From contig BQMF02000034.1 of NCBI GenBank assembly GCA_027922465.2, positions 558,001-622,000 of the forward strand: a DNA stretch of 64,000 nt, read 5' to 3'. The stretch is from Turritopsis dohrnii (Eukaryota > Cnidaria > Hydrozoa > Anthoathecata > Oceaniidae). Positions within the stretch are counted from its first letter, which is position 1. Each line of letters begins with the position of its first letter. The notes below the pieces were generated by a model. The model ran no database searches. It was not told the DNA's origin and saw nothing but the letters and a program-made list of their open reading frames with translations. The translations under genes were made by a program, and so were the position numbers. This document shows, piece after piece, positions 46,383-57,404 of this stretch.

Positions 46383-47169
46383 CAGTGTCTCCCAGAGAAT
46401 TTCGGTCTGAGATTTTAACAGCTTCTAACTTTTCACACATATATCAGATTTCAGCAATTTTTATACCATTCGATAGGATTTTATTCATAGATTTTAAAAA
46501 TATACATTTTGTTCTCCAAAACATTTTAGTTTGGAAACAATTAAGGACTTTACCATGAAAAAGTCCAATTATCTTCTTAATGGTTAATTAACACATCTTT
46601 CAATAACAGCTATCAAAGGTCATTATCAAAAACAATAACAAGTCAAGTGACAGTAAAACACAAAAGTCATTAAAAACAAAACTTTAAGCTGTCTCAATAT
46701 GTCCCCCGTTTCTCTGGACACAGCGATTTGCTCTTGCTGTCATAAAAAGTGGCGAATAAAATTTTGATTTTGTCTAAGATTATTTGCTGAGTCAACAATT
46801 TTACTTGTCAAGATTTTGCTCATATGATGTCAAAATATTTTTGTAGAAGCCCCCGTCTCACAATTTTTAACTTTGTGATAAGATTATAATTTTAGTGTGT
46901 TCAATAACACCACAACATGTTCTTAATAAACAAAAGAATAATCGCACGTGAAAACTTACTTTTTTTAACCATTAAGGAGTTACTGACCGGGACAGTTTAA
47001 AGAAATCCTTTTTACTACAAAAGTGTTGAACTAAAATATTTAAAATATAAGTTTTTAAAATCCTTGAAAGAAATGCTATCGAATGATGTAAAAATCTCTA
47101 AAATCTGATATATGTGTGAAAAGTTATAGCTTGTTAAAATCTCAGACCGAAATTCTCTGGGACACACTG
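46383..47169. mobile_element. Tc1/mariner-type element, decayed, 0.79 kb
   Basis: Inverted ends of about 130 bp: CAGTGTCTCCCAGAGAATTT at the left and, reverse-complemented, CAGTGTGTCCCAGAGAATTT at the right. Inwards they share TCTGAGATTTTAACA and TTTTCACACATATATCAGAT. The right end is followed by TA, while the left shows AA. The interior retains the end of a transposase on the minus strand. Confidence 0.8.
46684..46748 (-). pseudogene. Tc1/mariner transposase C-terminal remnant
   Basis: Minus-strand translation gives TARANRCVQRNGGHIETA and a stop. The R-x2-R/C-x4-GGHIE pattern is the usual end of Tc1/IS630-type transposases found in invertebrates. The rest of the enzyme is gone. Confidence 0.6.
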
Positions 47170-47171
47170 TA

Positions 47172-47469
47172 CTGCGATAATTACTTGTAATTGCTCCACT
47201 GTGTCCTTCACTTATTATGCACTTCTTATGCGCATAACTCACACATTCTAAATATTCTGTATTAATGCTGTTAATCATCAACAGATTTACTAAATCACAA
47301 GCTCACAAAAAAAACTAACATGAAATTTCAAGCATTGAATGTGTGCTATCAAGCTTCCTAATTACGAACGGACAAAGATTTTGATCATGAAAGATACATG
47401 ATCCAAATTTACTAAAATCAGCGCATAAAATTTAAAGCTGAAAATTTGTTGTTACAGCATGAGTAGTTG
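47172..47469. repeat. Internal part of the long dispersed repeat, left of an insertion
   Basis: TCAAGCTTCCTAATTACGAA, GACAAAGATTTTGATCATGA and CATGATCCAAATTTACTAAA match 56,398-56,490 and 53,410-53,480. The repeat appears to resume at 49,411-49,660 (CCATTCATAATTAGGGACAT), so the TIR element between 47,470 and 49,410 was inserted into it. Confidence 0.55.
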
Positions 47470-49410
47470 TTGTGCGCAGTTATGTAAGTTTTGCGCAGAT
47501 ATGTAATTTCTGCGCAGTTATGTAATTATTTTGCGCAGATATGTAATTTTTGAGCTGCGCAGTTATGTAATTGAGTGCTGCGCAGATATGTAAAATGCGG
47601 ACTTTTTGATTAAAGTATTTTTTCTAGATTTTATTCACTCAACTACCACTGCTTTTGCGATACATCATAAAATCTTTTATGAATGACATGATAATGTATA
47701 TATTGTGTAAAGATTAAAACTCTTTGTAAAATTTTGATTACTTTCATAAAGGTAATTTGGCGGAAAATGAGCGTATTCATGTTTTATAAGAACTTTATTT
47801 ATAAGAAACAAAGCTTTAAATTTTAGTACATTATCACTATCCGGACCTAGCATATCATAAAGTAAGTTGGGATTGCGCAAAAGATGAGTTTATTTATGTT
47901 TTATAAAAACATTCTTTATAAGAAATAAACCTATTTCTCCGACCTGTCAATTTGAAGTGTAATTTTCATATCGTCGGAGCAAGGGCGTAGGATATGCAGA
48001 TCGTATGATTTTGTAGAGATTGAAAGTGTTATCACCCACCTCAAAATAATGACTTTTATACAAGTTCTTATAAATGAAATGCTTATAAAAAATAACTGAC
48101 ATTAGCGTCGATAGTCGAATACCTTTGTCCAGAAAACTGTCATTAAAAGATAAACTTGTTAAAGTTGGTTAAGTTGAGAAATAGAATAATCCGCAATCCG
48201 ATCCCAACATGGAGGTATAAAACAGAAGGAGAACGAACTCTTATTTTTCTATTATTCAGATAATGACTATTCTATTCATTGCGGTATCACTTTGATGTCA
48301 TCCGTGATGCGCTTTCGGCTGGTTGTCGGTGAAACGAATACTTTTTTAAAAATTAACGACAATTTAAAAACCAAATATCATCCATTATAACAACGGATCA
48401 ACTTGCTGCATAGTGACAAGCAGATTATTAAACCTAAAGCTTCCTTGAGAAACAAATGAAAATCTATGTTTTTATACAGAGTTGAAGATATCGCGTAATT
48501 CATGTTTAAGTTCCAATCTACATATTTTCTGACTTAAATGCGCCTCGATAGTGCCGCGGTACGTGCAAAAACTTAGGATTATTCTCTCTTCAAAAACTGA
48601 AGCTCGGCGAAACTGCTTGAGGGGATCACGAGATATATAGACCTAAAGTTGCAATGTTATCGTTGCATATTTGTGACGTTTTTGCATAATTCTCCCAATT
48701 CCTACAGATTATGCATGCTAAGAACTTTACCCTAACGATCTTTAATCACATTGGAGAATTGATATGAACGAAATTTTCACGCAAGAACGCCAAAATTATA
48801 AAAATTATGCAAGATGATAGCAATTATATGTTATTACACACTAAGGACTTAAACAATGCAGCGCATCACGGATAGTACAATAGCAGATTTTGAGTTCGTT
48901 CTCCTTCTGTTTTATACCTCCATGATCCCAAAGATCCGTGGCTCAAGTATTTCACGGCAGCACGTCCAAAAAAGCTAAATAGTTTAGCTATAATTAGGAG
49001 CGCATCAAACGTCGATTTTGCTCTAGAATGTTATGCTTTGCTTTGTTGGTTCATAAAAGTGTTAGGGTTTTTCAGATTTTTTTAGGATACTTGAGTCTAT
49101 CCATATTCATAAATGAAAAAAATGAAAAAATGAAAGAAAAATAAGAGATCTGTCTCACTCAGCGAAAAAAAAAGAATCACCTTCATTAACTTTTCCTTTT
49201 CTTGAAATCAAAACCTTCAAAACTGAGTTCTTATCAAACGAAGATTTAACCATAAAAAAGTCCGCATTTTACATATCTGCGCAGCACTCGATTACATAAC
49301 TGCGCAGCTCAAAAATTACATATCTGCGCAAAATAATTACATTTCTGCGCAGAAATTACATAACTGCGCAAAATAATTGCATATTTGCGCAAAAATTACA
49401 TAACTGCGCA
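47470..49410. mobile_element. Transposon with TGCGCAGTTATGTAA inverted ends, 1.94 kb
   Basis: Long inverted ends are built from tandem TGCGCAGTTATGTAA and TGCGCAGATATGTAA units: at least six at 47,470-47,600, and their reverse complements at 49,261-49,410. The outermost GTTGTGCGCAGTTATGTAA is mirrored exactly at the right. GTAGT occurs just outside both ends and may be part of a target duplication. The interior carries a nested MITE (48,209-48,923) and no transposase that I recognise. Confidence 0.8.
48209..48923. mobile_element. Nested MITE with 8-9 bp target duplication, 715 bp
   Basis: ATGGAGGTATAAAACAGAAG begins a roughly 32-bp inverted end that is mirrored at the right (CTTCTGTTTTATACCTCCAT). 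GATCCCAAC precedes it and GATCCCAAA follows it, an 8- or 9-bp duplication. Mutator-like elements make 9-bp and hAT elements 8-bp duplications, so either is possible. It lies wholly inside the TGCGCAG element, so it inserted later. Confidence 0.8.
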
Positions 49411-49660
49411 CAACGGTAGTGTTTCTAGTTTATTAACAGTTGGAATATGTTTCAATTTATTATCAAGATCAGACCATTCATAATTAGGGACATTGATAGC
49501 CTAAAATATACTGAGGTAACATTATATCAATATTGCATTCATGTACATTATGAAATAATTAAAGCTATACAAAAAAAACAGATAAAATTTTATAAAAACA
49601 CTTACAATATTAAAATAATGAACTCTATCATGTTGTGCAACACATCATGTAAAGCAGAAT
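49411..49660. repeat. Internal part of the long dispersed repeat, right of the insertion
   Basis: ACCATTCATAATTAGGGACA followed by TTGATAGCC resembles 53,620-53,655 (CCATTCATAATAAGGGACAT) and 56,565-56,590. It fits as the continuation of 47,172-47,469 across the inserted transposon. Confidence 0.45.
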
Positions 49661-49829
49661 GACAAAAACTTGACTGTAAGTCAAATACAAAAATTAGAAG
49701 ACGAAAGCCAATAAGCTGGAGAAACCACACAGACCTCAAAAACCCCGTATATGTCTAGACAGAAACATTTGCCTGACTTAAAATAACCCTGTGAAAAAAT
49801 AAGATTCAGTTGCACCTTGCCATATGAAA

Positions 49830-50345
49830 AGCTATTTCAAAATCGTCTATTAGTTGACTCTGATGTAACGACTACCTCTGATACACATCAAAGAACAACA
49901 AAGGATCAAAAAAGACAATTTGCATCGAATGATGCCAATTAACTTTTCGTACCGTTCCTCTGTTTTATTTCATATCTTCTGAGCAACGTGTTTATGAAAT
50001 ATGGAGCATTCCGTACCCGTAGCACCGCAAACGGAGAAAACTAATGGTGTAAAGGTATCATGTTCTACATTCATCATGCGACGATTACATTGGCGTTTTT
50101 TGTCTTTCTCGTGCTTTTCAAGAATTTTTTCACTCGAGAGATGTTTCTGTGAGTCAGCATTTGTATTCGTTACTCGCACGTCGAAATAAGCATTTTGGCC
50201 ATTGCGCTAGACACCTCGTGTTCGGATATCCGGTCTAGCATTATCTCCAGATAGTTTGTCTATAATTTCACCGTCTAACGGCTGAAGGGGTGGCTCAGTC
50301 TCGGCATCAGAATGTACTTTCTTTAACAGGTTAGCTTCGAAATCT
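49830..50345 (-). pseudogene. R2-like LINE C-terminal fragment
   Basis: On the minus strand, QPLDGEIIDKLSGDNARPDI leads to RTRGV, a stop where Trp is expected, YFDVRVTNTNADSQK and HDTFTPLVFSVCGATGTECS. It ends after a stop and LMCIRGSR near 49,840. This is the same C-terminal domain as at 31,525-32,043 but clearly diverged. The copy is truncated and broken. Confidence 0.75.
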
Positions 50346-51948
50346 CGAACGTTATTATGTCGAATTGTAAATTTTGTTGCATTTGCAGTTTTTATAAGCA
50401 GTTCATGAATGTCAGTTCAGCCCAAGAATGATTGTGAATTATAAATATGGTAATGCTATATTGTTGCTATATTGTTTTCATTTGTGCATGTGATTTAGTT
50501 AGTCTGTTGATGAATTACAGCACAAATGTAGAATTTTTAAAATGCATGAGTTATATGCATACTTATTGTGATCTCTGAAAGGATCAATATATCCTTAATA
50601 TTATTTCATAGCTACCAACAAAATAAAGAATATTTTATGTGGTAGAATCACTTAGGCTTTCGCCAAGGCTTAGGAAGTGGGTGATTAGAAATGTAACGTT
50701 GTTATGTAGAAATCGTTCAACTTTCCATTTTCAAGGATGTCATAAGTCTTTTCTTTTTCATACTTCAACTGATTTTGCGGAAATCCTCATGTGATTTAGA
50801 ATCTTTGTGAATAGTTTCTACATTGAGTCAACGAGTCCATCCTTCCAATTCCTACTCTTTTAAAGTTTTCAAAATAAACGAAGTTCCCATTCTCTTAGAA
50901 CTTTCCAGATAAACATAGGATGCTTATGAGATTTTTTGAGTTATGAAAATAATTTCATCAAATCCAAAAAAATTTATTTTGCATGTATATAAGAGTTAAA
51001 TGATTTAAACATACAATTAGTATAATAAAATCATGAGCCCAAATATAATTCTGGTGTATCGCATGCGGAAAAATAAATTTAATGATTTAGTGATAAATTT
51101 TCTCGGCACTGAAACTTAGTGTTCCAAGTTGAAAAGGTGAAGAATACACCACAAAAAATACAACTTTTTTCAATTAGCTTCTGGGTTCTTGAACACGTCC
51201 TGCTTAATATCTGCTCGGTTCAGGTGGGTTTATCTTACAGTAACCAAGCATTCCTTTAGAGCATTTTCGTCATGAAGATATCTTCTTTTTTTAGGAGTTT
51301 CAACTAAATTCATTGAATTGGCATGACGGTATATTTAGCAACTTAAAGTAGTTTTCCTAAATCTGTTTAAGTTACATGAAATGATATTTAAAGTTACATT
51401 TAAAGAAGAGCTTTCAAGCATATGGTCAGTAATTTTTTTCAGAAAAATCCTTCAGAGAAGATATAAAGACATGAGAAACATATGAGATGATCCAAATGTC
51501 CCTTATGAGAAATAGAACGAAAATAAGCATAACTAACGCTTACCATAAAAAAATTTGCTCTAAAATTGTTATGTCACAACAAATATCCAGTACCTAGTAA
51601 GGAATGGAATTGTCTTAGAAGCCTAATCAATTTAAAATTTGCCCATTTAAATATATTTGAAAACTGATGAGAGACTCGAAAGAAATTTTTAAATACTTTT
51701 AAAATGCATTGACTTTTCAAATGCGTTTTAAATATATTTAAAAATCGGCAACAAACACGGAGAAAATATCCAAATACATTTAAAACGTATTTAGAAGTAG
51801 AAGAATGTAATAAATACGATACAAATACATTTTAAATGTATTTTAAATACAAATACTGTACTTATATTCTGTAAGGGTCACCCTTCAACATAATCTACAT
51901 CGCAAATAAGAACATCTTTGAACGTCCCATCAGAGTTAGAGAAATATA
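50346..51948. other. No gene recognised
   Basis: AT-rich. A TTTAAA/TACATTTAAAA-rich patch at about 51,640-51,860 is low-complexity. No exon. Confidence 0.5.
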
Positions 51949-52689
51949 GGGGTAAAAACGGGACAGTTAAAGTGAAGGGGTAAAAACGGGACACCCAAAA
52001 TTTTGACCTTACAGCTGAAATTTCAAGCAACTACTAATGTAATCTCTAAAAGTTACCTTCCTCCTTCAAAAAGCCCAAAACATTATCAACAGAAACTAAA
52101 AAAATCTTGTTTAAACAGAAATTTCGTGGCGGATTTAAGTTTGTATAATCGAGGCATATAGACTCGCCATTTTGATAATCTGAAAACAAATGCGACAACA
52201 ATGCGTCGTTTTGAAAAAAAAATGGTGTCCCGTTTTTGCCCTGCATCCAATTTTGTTTGCGGGTGAAAACGGGACACCGACTATTTTTACTTCTCGCACT
52301 TTTCTTTGTCCCGAGTAATTATATTGGAGCGTGTACGCATTTCAAGGGTCTTTAGATGTTCATGGTTCTTTCTTAGTGAAAAAGTGTTCGAAAGCGTTAT
52401 GAAGCAAAAAGTGTTATGGAAATCTGCGAAAAAGGTCACATATTAAATCTCGTTTGTATAACCATGAAATCTGAATTATGACTTTTATTACGAGGAACAA
52501 TAGACTTCTATGTAGCGCGAAATTTTAGATTTTTAAAATTCAACTTTGTATATGGCCACCAGTAATTACAACACGGATGGTATAAAGGAAATTTCATCGA
52601 TGTTATCTCTTTTCTCTTTTCGTATTTCTATGGTATAACTTTGCAATAACTCTCTTGAAAATTCTTGTTATCTCTAGTTTTTAATAATA

Positions 52690-53940
52690 AGGAACAAGAT
52701 GCCCTAACAGGCAAACGGATTTCTGCAAAATCTGCTGAAAAATGAAAAATAAAAGACTATGTGACTAAAAATGCGAAAGAGGTTATATGATTTCCAAAAT
52801 AAAACATCACATTTCTAATCATGTACTCCCCAAAGACATTGTCAAACGATAACTGACACTATCTGAGATTTGTAATGCAGTATATACTGCCAATAAACTG
52901 GATTACTTATTTTTTTGGAACGAAACAATATCAAGGATATATTGACCTTGCAGATATCATAATGAATGAGCACATAACTCATAAACTCTAAAAGATATGA
53001 ATTTCTGAATTTGATAACTTTGTGTCAATCTTCCTAAATCACAAGCACGAAAAGGCACACAGATTTTGGTCATGCAAAATACATCTACATAGACCAAAAT
53101 CAACATATAACTGAAATCAGACATTTTTGTTTTAGTTTGATTGATATGCCATACACTCACAAACATTCTTAATCTAAGTTGACATTTGTTTCTTTAAGAA
53201 ATTTGAAAATAAGGTTGAATGATTTTTACAACACACCATTGCATTTCTGATTTCATAGGCACTCCAGGGCATTGGGAAAGTGCAATCAACACTGTGTGAT
53301 GACATAAACATCCTATATTTTTGGGGAGCAAAATATTAACCTTTTATTGATCTTTTCAGATATCAGTGATTTCGTATGTTAATCGTACTCTTTAAACATG
53401 TGATATGTACCGTCAATCTTCTTAATTATGAATGGATTTCTCAATATATTGAAAACACAAAAAGTAAATAAAGATTTTGAAAGTATACTTATACGTACGG
53501 ATACTTATAGTATGCTCAAGCACACACATAAATTATGTAACTGAAATGAAAGTATTGTATCGTGTTTCATGTGCACTGAATTTACAGAGAGTTGGAAGAT
53601 GGTTTAATTCGCTGATTAGGAAAGCCATTCATAATAAGGGACATTATCGACAGTGTATAACTTAAAAACTGATATAAAATATTAAAAACATTAGAACATC
53701 AAACATTAAAAGTAAGTGGTGCAGAGAGTATACAATCGTTTTTGATGTTGGAACTTAACAGGAAACTGAGCTGAGCTTACGTATCCAGAGCTTAAAAAGC
53801 ATAACAGCCTATAACGAAACAAACAAAGATGTTTTCATTCAGGCTTTTCAAGACATCTCAAGACATGTTTCCACTAAAAACTAACAAATATATACCTTTC
53901 TGACTCTTCTGTTTACAAAACGTTGAGAATTTTGTTTTAA
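52690..53940. repeat. Long dispersed repeat, copy inside the Tigger element
   Basis: Begins with AACAAGATGCCCTAACAGGC and TTTCTGCAAAATCTGCTGAA (as at 55,069 and 55,781). It contains CAATCTTCCTA-type motifs at about 53,028 and 53,415 and ends with the GAGCTGAGC core and CTGTTTACAAAACGTTGAGA near 53,910. The best match is 55,781-56,960. No convincing coding frame. Confidence 0.6.
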
Positions 53941-54005
53941 GTTAGAACAGAACGATCTGATAAAAACAGACACACAGAGTTCAACGAGTACGTTTTTCTC
54001 TCTTA

Positions 54006-54753
54006 AGGCCCCATTACACGAAAGAATAATCGTGAAGAATAAGACGATATTTTGTTATTTTTTTCTTATTCTTTCAAAATCTACACGTAGGAATTTACTA
54101 AGAATAACACGTTTGAATAATTCAGTGTTGATTATTCTTTTATAATTCTTGAAAAAAATACACGAGAAAATTTCAAAGAATATTAAAAAAATCAAATCAA
54201 ATATCAAAACAAAAAGAGCGCGCAGTACGTTATGTGTTTACAAGAGTTGAGTTTGCAATGATGTATGAAGAAGAAGAAGAAGCAATAATTGCCACTTGCG
54301 CTACTATTACTTCGGCTTAACACTTAGTGATGACTTGGATAATCGCGTTGGAACAACTTTTCTTGCTCAATTGTTGCCCCGTTGTTGCTTGCCATGAATC
54401 CATTTTTTAAATAAAACCATGAGTCTGCCTAAAATTTCTCCTCAGCAGTCACATAAGTCACTACTTTTTCTTCGTTTTTCGTTTACATCTCTTTAAATTC
54501 CCTTTAAATTTCAAAACACAATTAACTCACATGCTTTCCTATTGTTTCAATATTCTTCTCGTGGTGAATTCATTTGAATCAGTTCAAATGAATTCGCGAT
54601 GTGAAGAATATTGAAACAAAGAAAGTGGAAACCCCCAAGTTTTATTCCTATATAAAAATACACGAAAGAATTTTAAAAAATCTTTTAAAAATAACAGGTG
54701 CGCTCAAAATATCGCCTTATTCTTCGTGATTATTCTTTCGTGTAATGGGGCCT
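54006..54753. mobile_element. PIF/Harbinger-like MITE, 748 bp
   Basis: AGGCCCCATTACACGAAAGA is mirrored by TCTTTCGTGTAATGGGGCCT, with inverted ends of about 45 bp. TTA stands on both sides (54,003-54,005; 54,754-54,756), the 3-bp TWA duplication typical of PIF/Harbinger. A second, internal palindrome with arms of about 35 bp sits at 54,540-54,621, containing TTCAATATTCTTC and GAAGAATATTGAA. Non-coding. Confidence 0.85.
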
Positions 54754-55019
54754 TTATAAAAACTACAACGAACGAAAAAACTAAAAAGAATAACATGCCT
54801 AATAAAAAACCACGTGCGTGAACACAATACATTAATAAGAACATCGAACATAATAAAGCCATTGTGCTGAAAATGAGCGTCACATATTTCAACACGATCA
54901 CATATTTTCGTTTTTCATCTTAAAAATCCACTTGTGTAAAATCCTTGGTAAATCTAAAAGGGTTTCTTCCCGCTGACATGCATGGCAGGGTGCTTTGGTT
55001 TCATGTAACCGCACGCATG

Positions 55020-55245
55020 AATTTTCAAAAAACCGCTAGGTTTGGACAGTAAGAAAAAGAAGAACAAGATGCCCTTACGGGCAAAAAGATTTCTGCAAAA
55101 TCTGTTGAAGCATGAAAAATGACAAATGTTATGACATTTATGAAATTCGACAAGAAATGCTACACGATCTAAGTGGGCTCGAACCACGGACAATTTGGTT
55201 ACCTGCCGAGTAACTAGCCAACTGCACCACAGAACTACATATGTA
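55020..55245 (-). repeat. tRNA-derived SINE, copy 1
   Basis: The minus strand starts with a tRNA-like head, GTTCTGTGGTGCAGTTGGCT (A box TGGTGCAGTTGG) and GTGGTTCGAGCCCAC (B box GGTTCGAGCC). An unrelated body with TTTTGCCCGTAAGGGCATC follows, then a TTC-rich run and the 3' end TTACTGTCCAAACCTAGCGG plus a T run. Because the head sits in a longer unit with shared 3' sequence, this is a SINE and not a functional tRNA gene. Confidence 0.75.
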
Positions 55246-55257
55246 ACTGTAATGTAA

Positions 55258-55470
55258 AAACCGCTATCTTTAGACAGTAAGAAAAAAACGGAAGAGAAAA
55301 ACCAAAGCCGGTTGTAATGTATTTCTTGCTTTCGCAAAAATCCAAAATCGAAATATTTTATGACATATTTAAAAATTCGAAAAAAAAACAGAAGATCTAC
55401 ATGGGGTCGAACCACCGACCCTTCGGTTAATAGTTGACTGAACCAACCAACTGTGCCACGGAAGCCTGTA
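55258..55470 (-). repeat. tRNA-Asn-like SINE, copy 2
   Basis: The minus-strand head reads GCTTCCGTGGCACAGTTGGT, then CTATTAACCGAAGGGTCGG and GGTTCGACCCC. The CTRTTAACCGAA anticodon region and B box are those of tRNA-Asn, with ATTAA where GTTAA is normal. The body has GCGAAAGCAAGAAATACATT and the 3' end a diverged TTACTGTCTAAAGATAGCGG. This identifies the parent tRNA of the family more clearly than copy 1. Confidence 0.75.
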
Positions 55471-55726
55471 CGTCAGTGTTGATATAAATATATATACCTC
55501 TTTTGACTCTTCTGTTTACAAAACGTTGAGAACTTCTTTTTAGTTAGAAAAGAATGATCACAGTCCAAGATAATTATAAGTTTCTTCCATATATTTTCTG
55601 TTTTCACCATAAAATATGTATATATTCTTTAAAATCCATTTAATATTGAGCAAAGAAACTTTAGTAAATCTTTCGCTGACATGCAATGCACGGTGCTTTG
55701 GTTTCATGTAAATGCACGCACGAAAT

Positions 55727-55815
55727 TTCAAAAAACCGCTAGGTTTGGACAGTAAGAAAAAAAAGAAGAAGAAACAAGATGCCCTTGCAGGCATAAGGAT
55801 TTCTGCAAAATCAGC
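55727..55815 (-). repeat. SINE 3' fragment
   Basis: On the minus strand, TTTTGCAGAAATCC, GCAAGGGCATCTTG, a TTC run and TTACTGTCCAAACCTAGCGG followed by TTTTTTGAAAT. Lacks the tRNA head. Confidence 0.65.
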
Positions 55816-56960
55816 TGAAGTATGAAAAAAGAAAGATTACGACATTCTTGAAATTTAAGAAAAGTTTAATCCGCAATATATATTTATTAAATTTCTGATC
55901 ATGTACTCCTCAAAAATCTGGAAAAACATAATTGCCACTAAGCAAAACTTTATACCAATAAACATCAATAAACTTGATTATATCTGAATGACATATGTTC
56001 TTTATTTTGATGGTACGAAATGATATTAAGGATTCAGTGATCAATTCAGATAAGACAATGAGTATGCATGCAAGTCAATGTAAATGTTATGAATTTAATA
56101 TGTATTGTCAATCTTCCTAACAGAATTCCTAAGGACAAAAAGGAAAGCGTAGATTTTAATGATACGAAATACATACAAAATCAACATACATAACTGAAAC
56201 TTAAACCTAAAAACTTAGAAACTTAAAAAAACATTAAATTTTTAATTACGCATACACCCCAGGAACTTCTTAAAGCACGGCTGACACAATATGAAACTTA
56301 CGTTAACTGCCAATAAACTTAATGAACAAAAGAACAATAAATCTAATTAGATGCTGTGTAAGATATCACATTGATTACGTAAGTCTTTCAATATATACGG
56401 TCAATCTTCCTAATAACGAAAAGACTTCCCAAACAAAAAAAGTAAACAAAGATTTGGATTAATTAAATATGTGATCCAAATTAGCAAACATAACTGAAAG
56501 CAGTTAAAATTTACAGACAGTCGAGATAAGTTTCCTATTTGCTATCGTAAATAGCAAGTCCTATTCCTAATTAAGGGCATTAATGATAATACAGCCAAGA
56601 ACTATACAAGTAAATATGCTAGAGAAATATCAAACATAAAATGATGCAGGCAGAGGTTAGACAGATATTCTTGTTGTTGGAGCTGAAGAGGAAACTGAGC
56701 TGAGCTGTACGTATCCAGAACTTAAAAGGCATTACAGCCCACAGATGAAACAAACGAGCTTTTGTATTTAGAAAAGCTCAAAAGAATACCAGACATTTAA
56801 AAAAAAAACAAAAACCTTTCCTTTTTGACACACTGTTTTTATAAAACATTGAGAACTCGTTTTTAAAAAAGAATGAACACAGTAGAATCTTTGTAAGATA
56901 ATCATAAATTTTTACCCTCTACTGTCGGTCTTGGAACTGTAAATCTATTCAACATCGATT
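55816..56960. repeat. Long dispersed repeat, second copy inside the Tigger element
   Basis: Parallels 52,740-53,940 with about the same order of landmarks: a TGATCATGTACTCCTCAAA word, two CAATCTTCCTAA-type motifs (56,107 and 56,402), AAATAGCAAGTCCTATTCC and the GAGCTGAGCTGTACG core at about 56,696. It ends at TAAAACATTGAGAAC. The repeated CAATCTTCCTA modules, some 295-390 bp apart, suggest the repeat itself grew by internal duplication. Confidence 0.55.
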
Positions 56961-57189
56961 GATCAATCAACTTTTGGAAGTTTCTTTGGTCACGCTGTAG
57001 TGTACCATTATGCGAACGGCGTGCAAATGTAAGTCGAAAAAAATACCCGGATGATCACATGGCGGAAATTCAAGCCAATAAACTAGCGCTATTAAAGTTA
57101 ATTAGCACCCTTTCGTAATAGTGGCGCTTCATGCACCAATGAACTTTGAGACGGCGGCTGTATGAACCAATGAACTTCGAAATAAAAAA
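56961..57189. other. No gene recognised
   Basis: Spacer between repeat copies. Nothing identified. Confidence 0.4.
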
Positions 57190-57392
57190 AAATCGCTAGG
57201 TTTGGACAGTAAGATGAAAAAAAAAAAAAAAAACTAAGAAAAACAAAGACGATCGTAAAGGCTTTCTTGCTTACGCAGAAATCCAAAAAAAAACGAAAGC
57301 CGGTTGTAATAGCTTTCTTGCTTTCGCAGAAATCTAAAAAGAAAAACAGAGCCGGTTTTAATGTATTTCTTGCTTTCGCAGAAATCCAAATA
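57190..57392 (-). repeat. SINE 3' end with triplicated body module
   Basis: Minus-strand TTACTGTCCAAACCTAGCG end at 57,190-57,213. Three tandem copies of a roughly 50-bp module then lie at about 57,245-57,390, each containing (on the + strand) TTTCTTGCTT, CGCAGAAATC and an AGCCGGTT or AAGCCGGTT word. This directly precedes the transposase start and may form its leader. Confidence 0.7.
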
Positions 57393-57404
57393 GATAAAAT
57401 TATA

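Noticed and set aside
46076..46558. 160-codon plus-strand frame
   Set aside because: Its second half lies in the inverted end of a Tc1-type element and the first half is AT-rich with no features.
47470..49420. CRISPR-like array from the regular TGCGCAG units
   Set aside because: Units are inverted between the two ends, spacers are not unique, and the sequence is animal nuclear DNA. It is a transposon end structure.
55150..55470. Functional tRNA genes
   Set aside because: The tRNA-like segments have damaged arms and continue into a common SINE body with shared 3' end, so they are SINE heads.
54950..55800. Minus-strand frames with repeated LLSKPSGFLK text
   Set aside because: They are translations of the SINE tail and recur wherever that tail occurs.
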